Source: DASRHT01 sp035293765
Lineage (GTDB): Bacteria; Chloroflexota; Ktedonobacteria; Ktedonobacterales; Ktedonobacteraceae
Direction: 5' to 3'
Assembly (NCBI GenBank): GCA_035293765.1
Contig: DATGMF010000056.1
Span: forward strand, 248,001 to 312,000
DNA length: 64,000 nucleotides
A model generated the notes under the pieces. The model searched no databases, was not told the origin of the DNA, and saw nothing but the letters and a program-made list of their open reading frames with translations. The position numbers were made by a program, and so were the translations under genes. Below are positions 9,800 through 19,126 of this stretch, piece after piece; within the stretch, counting starts at the first letter, position 1, and every line of letters starts with the position of its first letter.

Positions 9800-10774
9800 T
9801 TATGGTGAGTAGCTTCCACGCCCGGGTGGAAATGGACCATCGGAATAGCTGCGCGGATAGACTTGAGCGGCTTGAGAGACAGATGGCGCTACTTTCCCTC
9901 TGGTAATTTCTCTGGCGCAGCCTCGCAGAGCTTGCTGCATCTCTACAGCGGAAGTGAAGCGATCTTCGGGTTCTTTCTGTAAAGTGCGCAGGACGAGCTG
10001 TTCGACGGCGGGTGGGACATTCTGATTGAACTGGCGCAGCGACGGCGGGTTAGCCGATGCATGCTGCATCGCGATAGAGACGGCGGTAGGACCGACGAAC
10101 GGCGGTCGCCCGGTCAGCATCTCAAACATCACGACGCCAAGCGAATAGAGATCGGAGGAGGCCGAGAGGTTTTCCCCGCGCGCCTGCTCTGGGGAAAGGT
10201 AATCGGCGGTGCCGAGCACGATCCCGCTATTGGTCAACCCTGCGTCTTCGGCCACGCGCACAATCCCGAAGTCGGTCAATTTCACCCATACTCCTCCGTC
10301 GCTGAGCCCGCCTCCCATCGCTCCGCCGCCGCTCCATGCCAGCATAATATTTTGTGGTTTGATATCCCGGTGGATGAAGCCGCGGGCGTGAGCCACCTGG
10401 AGCACGGCACAGACTTGAGCAGCGATCTCAATCGCCTCGCGTGCCTGGAGCTGGCGGCGCTGCCCGATGAGCTGTTTCAATGTTGGGCCATGAATATATT
10501 CCATCACCAGGAAATACTGACCTAGCTCTTCAACAAAGTCGTAGATTGTGACCGCATTAGGATGGGCGAGCGCAGCAGCGGCCCGCGCCTCGCGGCGGAA
10601 GCGTTCGACGGCCCGCTGATCGTTTTTATCCAGGGAGCGTAAAACCTTGATCGCAACAATGCGCTCCACGCGATGGTCCCAGGTTTTGAAAACGCTCGCC
10701 ATACCACCAGTGGCGATATGTTCGCGAATCTCGTACCGTCCGGCGATCAGTGTGCCTTCAAATTGGTTCAACAT
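9800..10774 (-). CDS. Soluble eukaryotic-like Ser/Thr protein kinase
   Basis: The 324-residue protein is a Hanks-type kinase of the PknB group. The glycine loop is GGMASVF near 23-29, the ATP lysine is Lys43 in VAIKVL, the catalytic loop is HRDIKPQN at 135-142 and the metal-binding DFG is at 168-170, followed by a YLSPEQARG activation segment. A glycine-rich insert (about 149-162) separates catalytic loop and DFG. There is no membrane segment and no PASTA repeat, so it is cytoplasmic; the last 50 residues are a short Ser/Pro-rich tail. It is followed in reading direction by ridA-dnaA and preceded by a lipoprotein and an LCP gene, which suggests envelope or cell-cycle control but does not prove it. 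Confidence 0.95.
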   Translation of the reverse strand: MLNQFEGTLIAGRYEIREHIATGGMASVFKTWDHRVERIVAIKVLRSLDKNDQRAVERFRREARAAAALAHPNAVTIYDFVEELGQYFLVMEYIHGPTLKQLIGQRRQLQAREAIEIAAQVCAVLQVAHARGFIHRDIKPQNIMLAWSGGGAMGGGLSDGGVWVKLTDFGIVRVAEDAGLTNSGIVLGTADYLSPEQARGENLSASSDLYSLGVVMFEMLTGRPPFVGPTAVSIAMQHASANPPSLRQFNQNVPPAVEQLVLRTLQKEPEDRFTSAVEMQQALRGCAREITRGKVAPSVSQAAQVYPRSYSDGPFPPGRGSYSP

Positions 10775-10882
10775 TCCACCTCAAGCGACGTTGGCAAGTA
10801 CACCACACAGGGATTGACAGTGTCACAGGCTAGTATACCATCAATGGGCTATCGCGTCCAGAATGGCGCAAATTGTACCAGG

Positions 10883-12106
10883 TTACTGAGTCCAGAACAG
10901 CCGTGAATCTCCATTCAGATGGCCGCCAGCATCGGTCAATTGCACCGGATCGCCCTTGAGTGTGTAAGCCCCTGTCTTGGGATCGACGCTCAGGTTAGCC
11001 AGCCAGATGTCGAAGTTGTTGTTGGTGTAAGTGATGTAGGCGAGCTGCTTGCCGTCGGGCGACCACGTCGGTTTGGTGAGGTATTGCTGAGTCAAAATCA
11101 GCGAGGATTTATCGTATGGCGCCAGAGCCTTCTTCTGCACATCCGGGTTATTAGGGTTGTCGGTAACTCCATCGGCCACTGGCATAATATAGATACCGTC
11201 GTGGGTAGCATCCTGCCGTCGTACATAAGCAATAAAATTGCCATCAGGAGAAAAGGCGGGTTCCAGGTTAGCCAGATCGGGCACTCCTGGAGTCAATGGA
11301 ACCGCGGGATCGAACAAGGGAGTGTACGGAGGGTAATGCGGCTTAGCCATCAAGGTCGCATCTTCCAGAAAAATCTGGATTAATTGCTTGGTTTGCGTAT
11401 TGGGATCGTACATATAATGTGTATAAATGACCTGGTTGGGGTGGTTGGGGCGATAGGCAGGATCACGATCACCACCATCACCATAAGCAGCATACGCAAT
11501 TGGCTTTACCGTATACACCGCTTGACTTGCTAACAATGTTGGCGCATTGATAGGTAACGAGAACACTTGTAAATCCAGGAAATATGCGTTCGCGAAGACG
11601 CCCCCCAATCTACTCCAATAATACTGTTTCTGCAAATCGCTCAAAAAAAGTAAATGCGTGCTATCGGAAGACCATGCGGGCTGGAAAAACCAGTAGCTAT
11701 CATTAGCACCTGTATCGCTGTTTTGTACGTAGTGTCCTGAACCGCTGATTACTGTGTGCCAGGGGCCGCCATTGGCGGGCATATAGACCAGATCGGAATG
11801 GTCTTTATAACGGACGGTGAAGGCAATCCATTTACCATCGGGAGAGACAGCCGGATCTTGAATTCCCGTGTTTTGCGTCAACTGGTGCAGGGTACGAGTG
11901 CCATCAATCATGTAGAGTCTGCTATCAAGGGTAAAGTAAATTTTTCCTTTGAAGATGGCCTGGTCGGTATTGTTGATACCAATAGCCCCGTTTGAGTTTG
12001 AGCTTTTAGTAAAATTATTGTTACCACCAATGCCCAGGCAACCCTGCATGCTGAGGGCGAGGGTTGCCAGCAACAAAAGCATATACCAGAGCTTATATCT
12101 CTTCAT
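10883..12106 (-). CDS. Lipoprotein with PD40/TolB-like beta-propeller repeats
   Basis: The 407-residue protein has a signal sequence ending in a lipobox-like SMQGC, with Cys23 as the likely lipid site, then a Ser/Asn-rich spacer. The rest shows repeated WD40-like PD40 signatures such as DPAVSPDGKWIAFTV, PAWSSDSTHLLFLS, PAFSPDGNFIAYVR and PTWSPDGKQLAYITY, one per propeller blade. Such proteins sit on the outer face of the membrane and bind partners; no enzyme function is indicated. It lies between the LCP gene and the kinase gene with gaps of about 100 bases on the same strand. Confidence 0.85.
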   Translation of the reverse strand: MKRYKLWYMLLLLATLALSMQGCLGIGGNNNFTKSSNSNGAIGINNTDQAIFKGKIYFTLDSRLYMIDGTRTLHQLTQNTGIQDPAVSPDGKWIAFTVRYKDHSDLVYMPANGGPWHTVISGSGHYVQNSDTGANDSYWFFQPAWSSDSTHLLFLSDLQKQYYWSRLGGVFANAYFLDLQVFSLPINAPTLLASQAVYTVKPIAYAAYGDGGDRDPAYRPNHPNQVIYTHYMYDPNTQTKQLIQIFLEDATLMAKPHYPPYTPLFDPAVPLTPGVPDLANLEPAFSPDGNFIAYVRRQDATHDGIYIMPVADGVTDNPNNPDVQKKALAPYDKSSLILTQQYLTKPTWSPDGKQLAYITYTNNNFDIWLANLSVDPKTGAYTLKGDPVQLTDAGGHLNGDSRLFWTQ

Positions 12107-12205
12107 GGCGCTATTCTACCTCTATCATGAACACAGGGTGATTTAACTAAACCACCCTGCTCAGCCATATATTTATAGTATCATACAGCAACGGGGCGGC
12201 CTATG

Positions 12206-14086
12206 TTACACCTGCGCTCCGTCAAACGACTCAAACACGACCATGAACATCAGATCGAGCAGGCTGTGGACGCCGAAAATATCGCCATTGCCGCTGCTCA
12301 GGCTTAATGAGCTCACCTGCGCAAACTGTCCGGCCTGGCTCATCGCGTTGCCGGGATCGTTGCTGGAAACTGTCGCGGCGGTAGCAACCGGATTGGAGAT
12401 CACTGGAGGCATCGTTGCCAGCGAAGAGTTTCCGGCATTGGCTGTTTGTGGAGTACAATTCGCTTTGTTCCCCAGATCAAACATTTTGGCGATCACTGGT
12501 ATAATCAGCTCGCAATTGGGCGCGAGATTAGATGTGTTTGGCAGTGGATGTGAATATGGAGGACCCAAAATGACGCGATCAATCTTGTTCGGGTCAATTG
12601 TGCGTGCAAAGTTCATTAACTTGAGAATGTCGGGGAGCTGCATATCCGTTTTCACATGCCCATTGAGATCTTGAGCCAGTTCTGGCAGCTTATTAATAAT
12701 GCTTGGCGTTGCCAGTTTGGTCTTCAACTGCGACAGGATCTGCTGCTGGCGAGCTGAACGGCCAAAGTCGCCGACGAGATCGGAGTGGCGTGTACGCACG
12801 TATTCCAGAGCCTGCGGTCCATTCATATGCTGAGGACCAGGAGCAATGTACAGGCGTTTATATGCATAAGCATTCTGATTGTTGACATCATCTGGATAGA
12901 CGTCGTCAACCATCGGGTGAATAGCATCGATATCGACGCCACCGGCGGTATCAATAACTTTGACAAAGCCGTCAAGGCCCACCCAGGCGTAATAGTCGAT
13001 AGGGATGCCAAAATTCTCCTGGATTGTTTCAATGCTCAATCCTGCCGCGTTGGAAAACGGCGTTGGACCTTTATGAAGATAGGCCCAGCCGAGGGCGAAG
13101 GCTGCGTCAAGCTTGTTTGGGGCTGAGCCAGGAATGTTCACCTGCAAATCACGCGGAATGGAGAGCATCCCCACATACTTTGTCTGCGGATCAATGGTGA
13201 CAATGATATCCGTTTGGGCCAGAGGCGCGGCGTTTTTGCCATCGGTATCGCTGCCCAGCAGCAGAATGTTAATGCGTTTGCCGCTCAAAATATCTGTATT
13301 GGTCGCTGGAGCCTGGGCAACAGTATTGCCTTCTTTATTAAAATGTACGACCTGCTGGCCCGTAATGTTGCTGACCGGGTTGGCGAAGTTAGCCTCATAA
13401 TACCAGGCTAACGCGCTGCCTCCGCTAATCAGAACAAGCAGCACGGCAGCGACTACACGCGCCCAGATTGGGAAGCGTCGCTTTTTGCGTCTCTTGCCAT
13501 AGGATGTTTGTATAGACGGCGGTGGCGTCATTACCGGCGGCATGCCGTTGATGCCGGGAGTATTCGGGCCGATTTGACCTGGATAGCTGAAACCGTTTGG
13601 ATAACTTGCGCCTGCTTGAAAACTTGCGGGTCCCATCGGGCCGGGCTGTCCGTGCGCAGGAGGTTGTGGGAGTGGAGAAAGTGTCCCCGCCTGCGAGCCT
13701 GAGAAGGGAGAAACTCCTGGTCCTGCCTGGTACGGCGACATTTGTGTCGGAGTTGATCCCTGGCCCTGATAGTTGCCACGATTGAGCGGGCTGGTTGAAG
13801 GATGGTAGCCAGCTTGTTGCCGATCTGGAGGGCCATATGGTGGTCGTGGCGTTGCTGGCGTTTCCTCCGTCTGTGGAAATTGCATATGCTGGGCTTTCCA
13901 GCTTGATAAAAGCCCTTTTCCCATAGCTTTAGGCGGATAGGGTGTTGTAGATGTGGGTGCTGCCGGAACCTGCTGAGTGGGAATCTCGTCGAGTTGCCCA
14001 TCTGTTGGCGGCCACTTGCTTGGCGGCGTTGCCTGCGGCGGTCTCTGCCCCTGACCGGGCTGCATTCGTACAAATTGATTTTTCAC
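12206..14086 (-). CDS. LytR-CpsA-Psr (LCP) family cell-wall glycopolymer ligase
   Basis: LCP enzymes transfer lipid-linked glycopolymers onto peptidoglycan outside the membrane. The 626-residue protein has a cytoplasmic tail of about 200 residues rich in Pro, Gln and Gly, a membrane segment near 207-229 (preceded by KRRKKRR), and the LCP domain near 270-450. Key motifs are INILLLGSDTDG, QTDIIVTIDP, MLSIPRDLQVNIP, the KLDAAFALGW segment, and QALEYVRTRHSDLVGDFGR with the catalytic-type Arg residues. The start is a GTG at 14086. The tail is much longer than usual and looks disordered; it could be a kinase target given the nearby kinase gene, which is inference. Confidence 0.93.
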   Translation of the reverse strand: MKNQFVRMQPGQGQRPPQATPPSKWPPTDGQLDEIPTQQVPAAPTSTTPYPPKAMGKGLLSSWKAQHMQFPQTEETPATPRPPYGPPDRQQAGYHPSTSPLNRGNYQGQGSTPTQMSPYQAGPGVSPFSGSQAGTLSPLPQPPAHGQPGPMGPASFQAGASYPNGFSYPGQIGPNTPGINGMPPVMTPPPSIQTSYGKRRKKRRFPIWARVVAAVLLVLISGGSALAWYYEANFANPVSNITGQQVVHFNKEGNTVAQAPATNTDILSGKRINILLLGSDTDGKNAAPLAQTDIIVTIDPQTKYVGMLSIPRDLQVNIPGSAPNKLDAAFALGWAYLHKGPTPFSNAAGLSIETIQENFGIPIDYYAWVGLDGFVKVIDTAGGVDIDAIHPMVDDVYPDDVNNQNAYAYKRLYIAPGPQHMNGPQALEYVRTRHSDLVGDFGRSARQQQILSQLKTKLATPSIINKLPELAQDLNGHVKTDMQLPDILKLMNFARTIDPNKIDRVILGPPYSHPLPNTSNLAPNCELIIPVIAKMFDLGNKANCTPQTANAGNSSLATMPPVISNPVATAATVSSNDPGNAMSQAGQFAQVSSLSLSSGNGDIFGVHSLLDLMFMVVFESFDGAQV

Positions 14087-14469
14087 CTGGCTTTACCTGC
14101 TTCCTACAACTCTCTGACCATATTTAAGAACCGAGTTCTATCTGCTTGCATTATTGCCCACTTCGGTCCACCTGGCTAAGGATCTTCACTTCTTCTGACC
14201 ATTGACCCATAAAGATATAAAAAAGTTGTCTTTGATTAAATATAACGCATGGTTGAGTCAATCTTCACGATCTGCTCGGCTCTCCCGATGCCAATAGGAT
14301 ATATGGCATATGATCGAGAAACTTTTAACTACTCCTTAGCCTTCGCTTAATTGTTCACTAACTACAACGTGCTACTGTTGAACAGGGGCACAAAATACCC
14401 TTTTGGGGGATAGTATCTTGTTGGTTTAAATCGTCTCACAGTGTCTCTTGACGGATCTGAGGGTGCAAC
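14087..14469. other. Divergent intergenic region, LCP gene / glycosyltransferase
   Basis: This 383-base AT-richer gap must hold the promoters of two divergent genes. No convincing -35/-10 pair was found. It contains TTGTTCA...TGTTGAACA half-sites near 14352-14384 and a CCCTTTTGGGGGATA segment at 14398-14412 that resembles part of the structured element at 21.4 kb. No gene is supported. Confidence 0.4.
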
Positions 14470-15636
14470 GTGCGCATTGCAATCATTACTGAGAATTTTT
14501 TGCCGAAACTAGATGGCGTGACTCGTACGCTGGCTCGACTGCTGGAGCACTTGCAAAAAGCCGGTCACCAGGCTCTTTTGCTTGGCCCCGAATGTGGCAT
14601 GGAGCAATACGCTGGCGCTGAGATTGTGAGCACTGCCGGGCTGCCATTTCCTTTCTATCCTGAGCTAAAGTTTAATTTCTTTCGTCCCCTCTTCTTGCGT
14701 CGTCTACATGAGTTTCAGCCAGATGTGATTCACCTCGTTGATCCGGTGATCCTGGGGGCAACGGGGTTAGCCGTCGCCAGCTTTTTGCGCAAGCCCATCG
14801 TTTCCTCGTACCATACTAATCTAGCTGCGTATTGTGAACATTTTGGCTTTTCTTTCCTGACTAAGCCTATGTGGCTGTATAATCGCTTTATTCACAGTCA
14901 ATGTGCCCTGACCTTTTGTCCCTCGCCATCTACCGCTGCCATGTTGCGCGCGCAAGGCTTTGAGCATCTACGCATCTGGCCTCGCGGCGTGGATCTATCT
15001 CTCTTCGCTCCAGAGCGCCGTAGCGAGGTATTGCGTACTTCCTGGCTGAAAGATAGAACGGAACCGGAGAAAAAAACGATCATCCTCTACGTTGGCCGCG
15101 TCTCATGGGAGAAGAATCTGCGCTTACTGATGCAGGCATATCAACAGATAGACCATACAAACTGTCATCTGGTAATCACTGGCGATGGCCCGGCATGTAT
15201 TGAGATACAACAAGAAATGAAGGCAATGCCGGTCACATTCACCGGCTATCTCGCGGGCACTGAACTGGCTACGGCTTATGCTTCGGCTGATGTGTTTGCT
15301 TTTCCCTCGGTTACGGAGACGTTCGGGCAGGTGGTGCTGGAAGCGATGGCTTCACGCCTGCCTGTAGCGGGAATACTGTCCGAGGGAGTATGTGATCTGG
15401 TCAGCGATGGAAAAACCGGTCTCTTGTTAGACGCAAGAGGGATGAGTCATGATGAGCAGGTTACGGGATATCGAGAGAACCTCATACGATTAGTGCAGAA
15501 TGCTGCTATGCGCAGGCGTATGGGTGATGCCGCTCTCTTAGAGGCGAGTCGGCATACCTGGTATGAGGCGATGGAGTGTCTTGTGCAAGGGTATCAAGAG
15601 GTGGTAGAGCGGGTATATGTATCAGCGGCTGCGTGA
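14470..15636 (+). CDS. GT4 family glycosyltransferase
   Basis: The 388-residue protein is a GT-B fold, family 4 glycosyltransferase. The N-terminal half starts MRIAIITENFLPKLDGVTRT, where a donor-independent loop is typical. The C-terminal half has ILYVGRVSWEKNLRLLMQAY (donor-binding start), GDGPACIEIQ, VTFTGYLAGTELATAYASAD and the E-x7-E signature in TETFGQVVLEAMASRLPV. It most resembles mannosyl- and sulfoquinovosyl-type transferases of membrane lipids, but donor and acceptor are not certain. The start is GTG at 14470 with GAGGG upstream. It is a single-gene transcript with its own terminator. Confidence 0.92.
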   Translation: MRIAIITENFLPKLDGVTRTLARLLEHLQKAGHQALLLGPECGMEQYAGAEIVSTAGLPFPFYPELKFNFFRPLFLRRLHEFQPDVIHLVDPVILGATGLAVASFLRKPIVSSYHTNLAAYCEHFGFSFLTKPMWLYNRFIHSQCALTFCPSPSTAAMLRAQGFEHLRIWPRGVDLSLFAPERRSEVLRTSWLKDRTEPEKKTIILYVGRVSWEKNLRLLMQAYQQIDHTNCHLVITGDGPACIEIQQEMKAMPVTFTGYLAGTELATAYASADVFAFPSVTETFGQVVLEAMASRLPVAGILSEGVCDLVSDGKTGLLLDARGMSHDEQVTGYRENLIRLVQNAAMRRRMGDAALLEASRHTWYEAMECLVQGYQEVVERVYVSAAA

Positions 15637-15675
15637 TCAGGGAACAGGATAATTCTGTTCCCTGATGAGCTTTTA
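15636..15675 (+). terminator. Terminator of the GT4 glycosyltransferase gene
   Basis: Arms ATCAGGGAACAG (15636-15647) and CTGTTCCCTGAT (15655-15666) form a perfect 12-bp stem with a seven-base loop, beginning in the stop codon and followed by GAGCTTTTA. It may also serve the converging map gene. Confidence 0.75.
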
Positions 15676-15678
15676 TGA

Positions 15679-16479
15679 CTAATCACGAACTGCCCACGCT
15701 TTGCCGTCTGGACCGGCGGTCAGCACCTGGACGCCTTTTTTGGTGATGGCGAGCGTGTGCTCGAAGTGGGCGCTGGGCAGGCCGTCCTGGGTAGCGATAG
15801 TCCAGTGATCGGAAAGCACTTTGACCTTTTTTGAACCCATGTTGACCATTGGCTCAACCGCAATGACAAGACCGGGCTTCAGTTCAAAATCGCCCAGCGT
15901 TGCAAACTGGCGCGTAAGGTAGTTGGGGACTTGCAAGCCTTCCCACATTTCGCGCCCGATACTGTGCCCTACCAGTCCTTCAACCACAGAAAATCCAGCA
16001 TCTTTGACGTATTGCTCCATCTCTTTCGCTACCTGGCTCCAGAGGCGAGAGCGCGGGATCAACTCGATTGCCAGCTTTAACGTCCCCTCCGTGATATCCA
16101 GCAGGCGCTGCACTTTGGGGTTAATCTTGCCGACCGCGTGCGTCACCGCTGCGTCACCGCACCACCCGTTGAGCCTGACGCCGATATCAATGCTGATAAT
16201 GTCCCCTTCCCGCAGGCGGCGAGGCCCGGGAATGCCATGCACTAGCTGCTCATTGACGGAAATACAGGCAGAAGCGGGGAAAGGCACTTTGCCGGGAACG
16301 CCCTTAAAAAGAGGAGTGGCATGATGGTCCGTGATGTATTTTTCAACGGCTGCATCTATCTCAGCGGTGGTTACTCCGGGTTTTACAAGCTCGGCTGCGG
16401 CCTGGTGCGCTCCCCAGACGAGCAGGCCCGCCTCTCTCATTAGCGCAATCTCTTTTTCTGTTTTTAGATGCTGTTGCAT
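15679..16479 (-). CDS. map: Type I methionine aminopeptidase, atypical active-site segment
   Basis: The 266-residue enzyme removes N-terminal methionine. The five metal ligands of the family are in place: Asp98 in SIDIGV, Asp109 in GDAAVTHAVG, His172 in GHSIG, Glu209 in AVEPMV and Glu240 in AHFEHTLAI; His81 in VHGIPGP is also there. The usual GHGIGxxFHExP segment, however, reads GHSIGREMWEGLQVP, so the second conserved His is Trp179. This could alter substrate choice. It follows padR by 122 bases on the same strand, with a 16-bp palindrome in between. Confidence 0.93.
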   Translation of the reverse strand: MQQHLKTEKEIALMREAGLLVWGAHQAAAELVKPGVTTAEIDAAVEKYITDHHATPLFKGVPGKVPFPASACISVNEQLVHGIPGPRRLREGDIISIDIGVRLNGWCGDAAVTHAVGKINPKVQRLLDITEGTLKLAIELIPRSRLWSQVAKEMEQYVKDAGFSVVEGLVGHSIGREMWEGLQVPNYLTRQFATLGDFELKPGLVIAVEPMVNMGSKKVKVLSDHWTIATQDGLPSAHFEHTLAITKKGVQVLTAGPDGKAWAVRD

Positions 16480-16544
16480 AAATTACCCATTCCTTAGATA
16501 TCTCAATCCGATCCTTATTAATCTTGATCCCTAATCTTTATTGT

Positions 16545-16560
16545 TATTCAAATTTGAATA
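16545..16560. promoter_or_regulatory. Perfect 16-bp palindrome upstream of map
   Basis: TATTCAAATTTGAATA is its own reverse complement. It lies 66 bases before the map start and 42 bases beyond the padR stop, where a dimeric regulator could bind. PadR itself is an obvious candidate, but no matching perfect copy was found in front of padR. Confidence 0.5.
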
Positions 16561-16601
16561 CTTGTCAAGGTGCTTAGCCTGATTGGCTGCGTACGGGAAG
16601 A

Positions 16602-17141
16602 TTATGGTAGCTCTCCTTGCTCGATCTTGTAAAGAATCTCATCGATCCAGCGTAGCTCGGTTTCGATATGCGCCTGCACCAGGCGCATGCCTTCAGCAAT
16701 GTGGCGGAGGTGGTTGTGTTGTTGAGGGATGATATGCTGGAGCGTCGCTCTGGAAGTGCAGAGTTGATCGGCACGGTGACGCAGGGCATCTCGCAATTCT
16801 ACAGGCGAGAGCTTGTCCATAAATGTTAAAGCAATCTGAAAAGGATCTATTGTTGGTTTAAGTTCCCACCAGAACTGACGCAGCAGGCGCTCAAACTCGG
16901 CCCTGCCACGTTCCGTAATGATGTATTCGGTTCTGCTGACATGACCGTCGTCAGCTTCAGCGTTGATTGCCTCCACCAGCTCCTCTTCCGCCATTTTGCC
17001 CAGGGCGGAGTAAATCGAACCGTAGCCAATGGTGGCCCATTTATCGGCTCCCCACTGTTCCAGTTCGCGGCGAATATCATAGCCATGAATGGGTTGCTTG
17101 TGGAGCAAAACGCCCAGAATCAGTAATCGTATCGAAGACAT
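16602..17141 (-). CDS. PadR family transcriptional regulator
   Basis: The 179-residue protein has the PadR winged-helix domain (residues 5-80: LLILGVLLHKQPIHGYDIRRELEQWG, then TIGYGSIYSALGKMAEEELV) and a C-terminal helical dimerisation domain (100-175). PadR proteins respond to phenolics, drugs or stress and usually repress nearby genes. The second half starts with the family-typical DPFQIALTFMDKL. Its next gene is map. The ligand is unknown. Confidence 0.9.
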   Translation of the reverse strand: MSSIRLLILGVLLHKQPIHGYDIRRELEQWGADKWATIGYGSIYSALGKMAEEELVEAINAEADDGHVSRTEYIITERGRAEFERLLRQFWWELKPTIDPFQIALTFMDKLSPVELRDALRHRADQLCTSRATLQHIIPQQHNHLRHIAEGMRLVQAHIETELRWIDEILYKIEQGELP

Positions 17142-17208
17142 TTGACTGTAATTTCAAGTAACTATTGTGTGCAGGTTGAGATCATTCAAGCTGCTACAAA
17201 CATGCAGT

Positions 17209-17757
17209 CTAGCGGGCTAACAGCTTCGTTAATGCTTGCTCATAGGCGGCGTAGGTCTTGCCATCGAACAGCACGAACATGACCTGTTGCAGACTGGTTG
17301 GCTTTTTGATATGGTCGATGACTGTGGCAAGCGCGATTGGTGCGGCCAGCGTCACCGGATAGCCGAAAGCGCCTGTGCTGAGCGATGGAAAGGCAATACT
17401 CTTGATCTGGTGTTGTTCCGCCAGATCAAGGCAGGACCGGTATGCGCTGGCTAGCAGCCGCTCTTCCTCGCCGTGATGGCCGTAAATGGGGCCGACGGCG
17501 TGATAGACGTACCGCGCCTTGAGCAAGCCAGCGGCAGTGGCTACCGCGCTGCCGGTGGGGCAACCACCAAGCTTACGGCATTCCTCCATGATCGTCGGGC
17601 CGCCGGCGCGATGAATAGCGCCATCGACCCCTCCTCCGCCCGCCAGAGCAGAGTCCGCTGCGTTGACAATGGCGTCCGCCTGCACCTCGACAATATTGCC
17701 GCGTAGCAGCGCAAGCGTGACGCCGTTGATAGTATGGGTCAACATAAACGTGTCCAT
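17209..17757 (-). CDS. Macro domain protein, ADP-ribose hydrolase type
   Basis: The 182-residue protein is a single macro domain of the type that binds ADP-ribose and removes it from O-acetyl-ADP-ribose or from ADP-ribosylated residues. Motifs are ADAIVNAADSALAGGGGVDGAIHRAGG near 27-53 (N-A-A and the glycine loop with Asp), CPTGSAVATAAGLLKARYVYHAVGP, and SLSTGAFGYPVTLAAPIAL, the phosphate-binding loop. The start at 17757 lies three bases beyond the pdhC stop, so it is translated as the fourth gene of the pyruvate dehydrogenase operon, an unusual partner. Confidence 0.9.
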   Translation of the reverse strand: MDTFMLTHTINGVTLALLRGNIVEVQADAIVNAADSALAGGGGVDGAIHRAGGPTIMEECRKLGGCPTGSAVATAAGLLKARYVYHAVGPIYGHHGEEERLLASAYRSCLDLAEQHQIKSIAFPSLSTGAFGYPVTLAAPIALATVIDHIKKPTSLQQVMFVLFDGKTYAAYEQALTKLLAR

Positions 17758-17760
17758 TAT

Positions 17761-19113
17761 TTAAAGTAGTAAGCCGAAGGGCTCTTCTAGCAGTCGTTTG
17801 AGCTGTTGCAGGAAGCGTGCGGCTATAGCGCCATCAATGGCCCTGTGATCAGAAGAAAGCGTGACCTTCATGCGATCCCGCACAACAACCTGACCGTCCT
17901 CCACCACTGGCGTAGGGGTGATAGAGCCTACGGCAAGGATGGCGGACTCTGGCGGATTGATAACGGCGGTAAAGCTATCGACATCGAACATGCCAAGATT
18001 GCTGACGGTAAAGGTGCCGCCGCTCAGATCTTCCGGGCGTAGCTTGCCGGTGCGAGCAGCCTCGGCCAGGCGCTGCGTTTCGCGGGCGAGGTCGAGAATA
18101 CCGAGTTTATCGGCGTGGTGTACCACCGGCACAATCAATCCCTGCTCCAGCGCCACCGCGACCCCAACATGAACCTGTTTTTTCTGCAAGATGCGGTCCT
18201 CGGCAAAAGAAACATTCACCTCTGGCATGCGTAACAGCGCCTGGGCGACGGCTTTAACGATCAGGTCATTGAAGCTCACCTTGACCGGAGTGGGAGCGTT
18301 GGCTGCGTAAGCATTGATCTGCTGGCGCAACTGTGCGAGCTTGCCCGTATCAATCACGCTGGTGACATAGAAGTGGGGCGCGGTTTGCATGCTTTGCGTC
18401 AGCCGGCGGGCAATAGTGCGCCGCATCGTCGTCAGCGGAATTTCGAGCACGTCTCCCGCCTCGGTTGTTGCCACCGGCTCCGGCTCGGTATAAGCTGCGG
18501 AGATTGGCAGCGCCTCAGGAGCGGTCGGCGCAGTTTGTTGCTGCGTCGTGATCGCGGCCTCGATATCCAGTTTGATAATGCGCCCGTTGGGTCCGGTGCC
18601 ACGCAGTTGCGCATAGTCGATGTGGTATTCCTCAGCCAAACGGCGCGCGACCGGCGAAATAAAGATGCGCCCGCGCTCGGCGGCTGTTTGCGTACTGTGC
18701 AGTGATGGTGGCGCGGCGGTGGCACTGGTTGCAGTGCTGATCGAAGGAGAGCCAGCGGTTGGGGAGACAGAGGGCCGTAAATCGCTCTTCTCGTCCACAC
18801 CCTTATTGCCAACGGGCTTCGTGCCTGCAACGGAGCCGACCTGTCCTGGACCATCTACACTTTCCGGCAATGGTTCGTCAGCGGAGCCGACCAGCGCGAT
18901 GCTTGAGCCAATGGGAGCCGAACTGCCCTCGGGAACAAGGATCTTGCGCAGCACGCCGCTGGTGAAGGCTTCAATCTCGATATTGACCTTATCCGTCTCA
19001 ACTTCTGCGAGGGGCTCACCTCTTTTGACCGGCTCTCCCTCTTTTTTGAGCCAGCGCAGGATCTTGCCCTCTTCCATTGTATCGCCCATTTTGGGCATCT
19101 CTACTGTTTTCAT
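17761..19113 (-). CDS. pdhC: Dihydrolipoamide acyltransferase (E2) of pyruvate dehydrogenase
   Basis: E2 carries the acyl group on a swinging lipoyl arm and passes it to CoA. The 450-residue protein has one lipoyl domain (1-77, lipoylated Lys42 in ETDKVNIE), a Ser/Thr/Pro linker, a peripheral subunit-binding domain (about 150-190: FISPVARRLAEEYHIDYAQL, then GTGPNGRIIKLD) and the catalytic trimer domain with SSDHRAIDGAIAARFL near the end, which holds the HxxxDG active site. It follows pdhB by 13 bases. No E3 (lpd) gene is in the operon. An acetoin or branched-chain complex cannot be fully excluded. Confidence 0.93.
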   Translation of the reverse strand: MKTVEMPKMGDTMEEGKILRWLKKEGEPVKRGEPLAEVETDKVNIEIEAFTSGVLRKILVPEGSSAPIGSSIALVGSADEPLPESVDGPGQVGSVAGTKPVGNKGVDEKSDLRPSVSPTAGSPSISTATSATAAPPSLHSTQTAAERGRIFISPVARRLAEEYHIDYAQLRGTGPNGRIIKLDIEAAITTQQQTAPTAPEALPISAAYTEPEPVATTEAGDVLEIPLTTMRRTIARRLTQSMQTAPHFYVTSVIDTGKLAQLRQQINAYAANAPTPVKVSFNDLIVKAVAQALLRMPEVNVSFAEDRILQKKQVHVGVAVALEQGLIVPVVHHADKLGILDLARETQRLAEAARTGKLRPEDLSGGTFTVSNLGMFDVDSFTAVINPPESAILAVGSITPTPVVEDGQVVVRDRMKVTLSSDHRAIDGAIAARFLQQLKRLLEEPFGLLL

Positions 19114-19126
19114 CTATCTTAACTCG

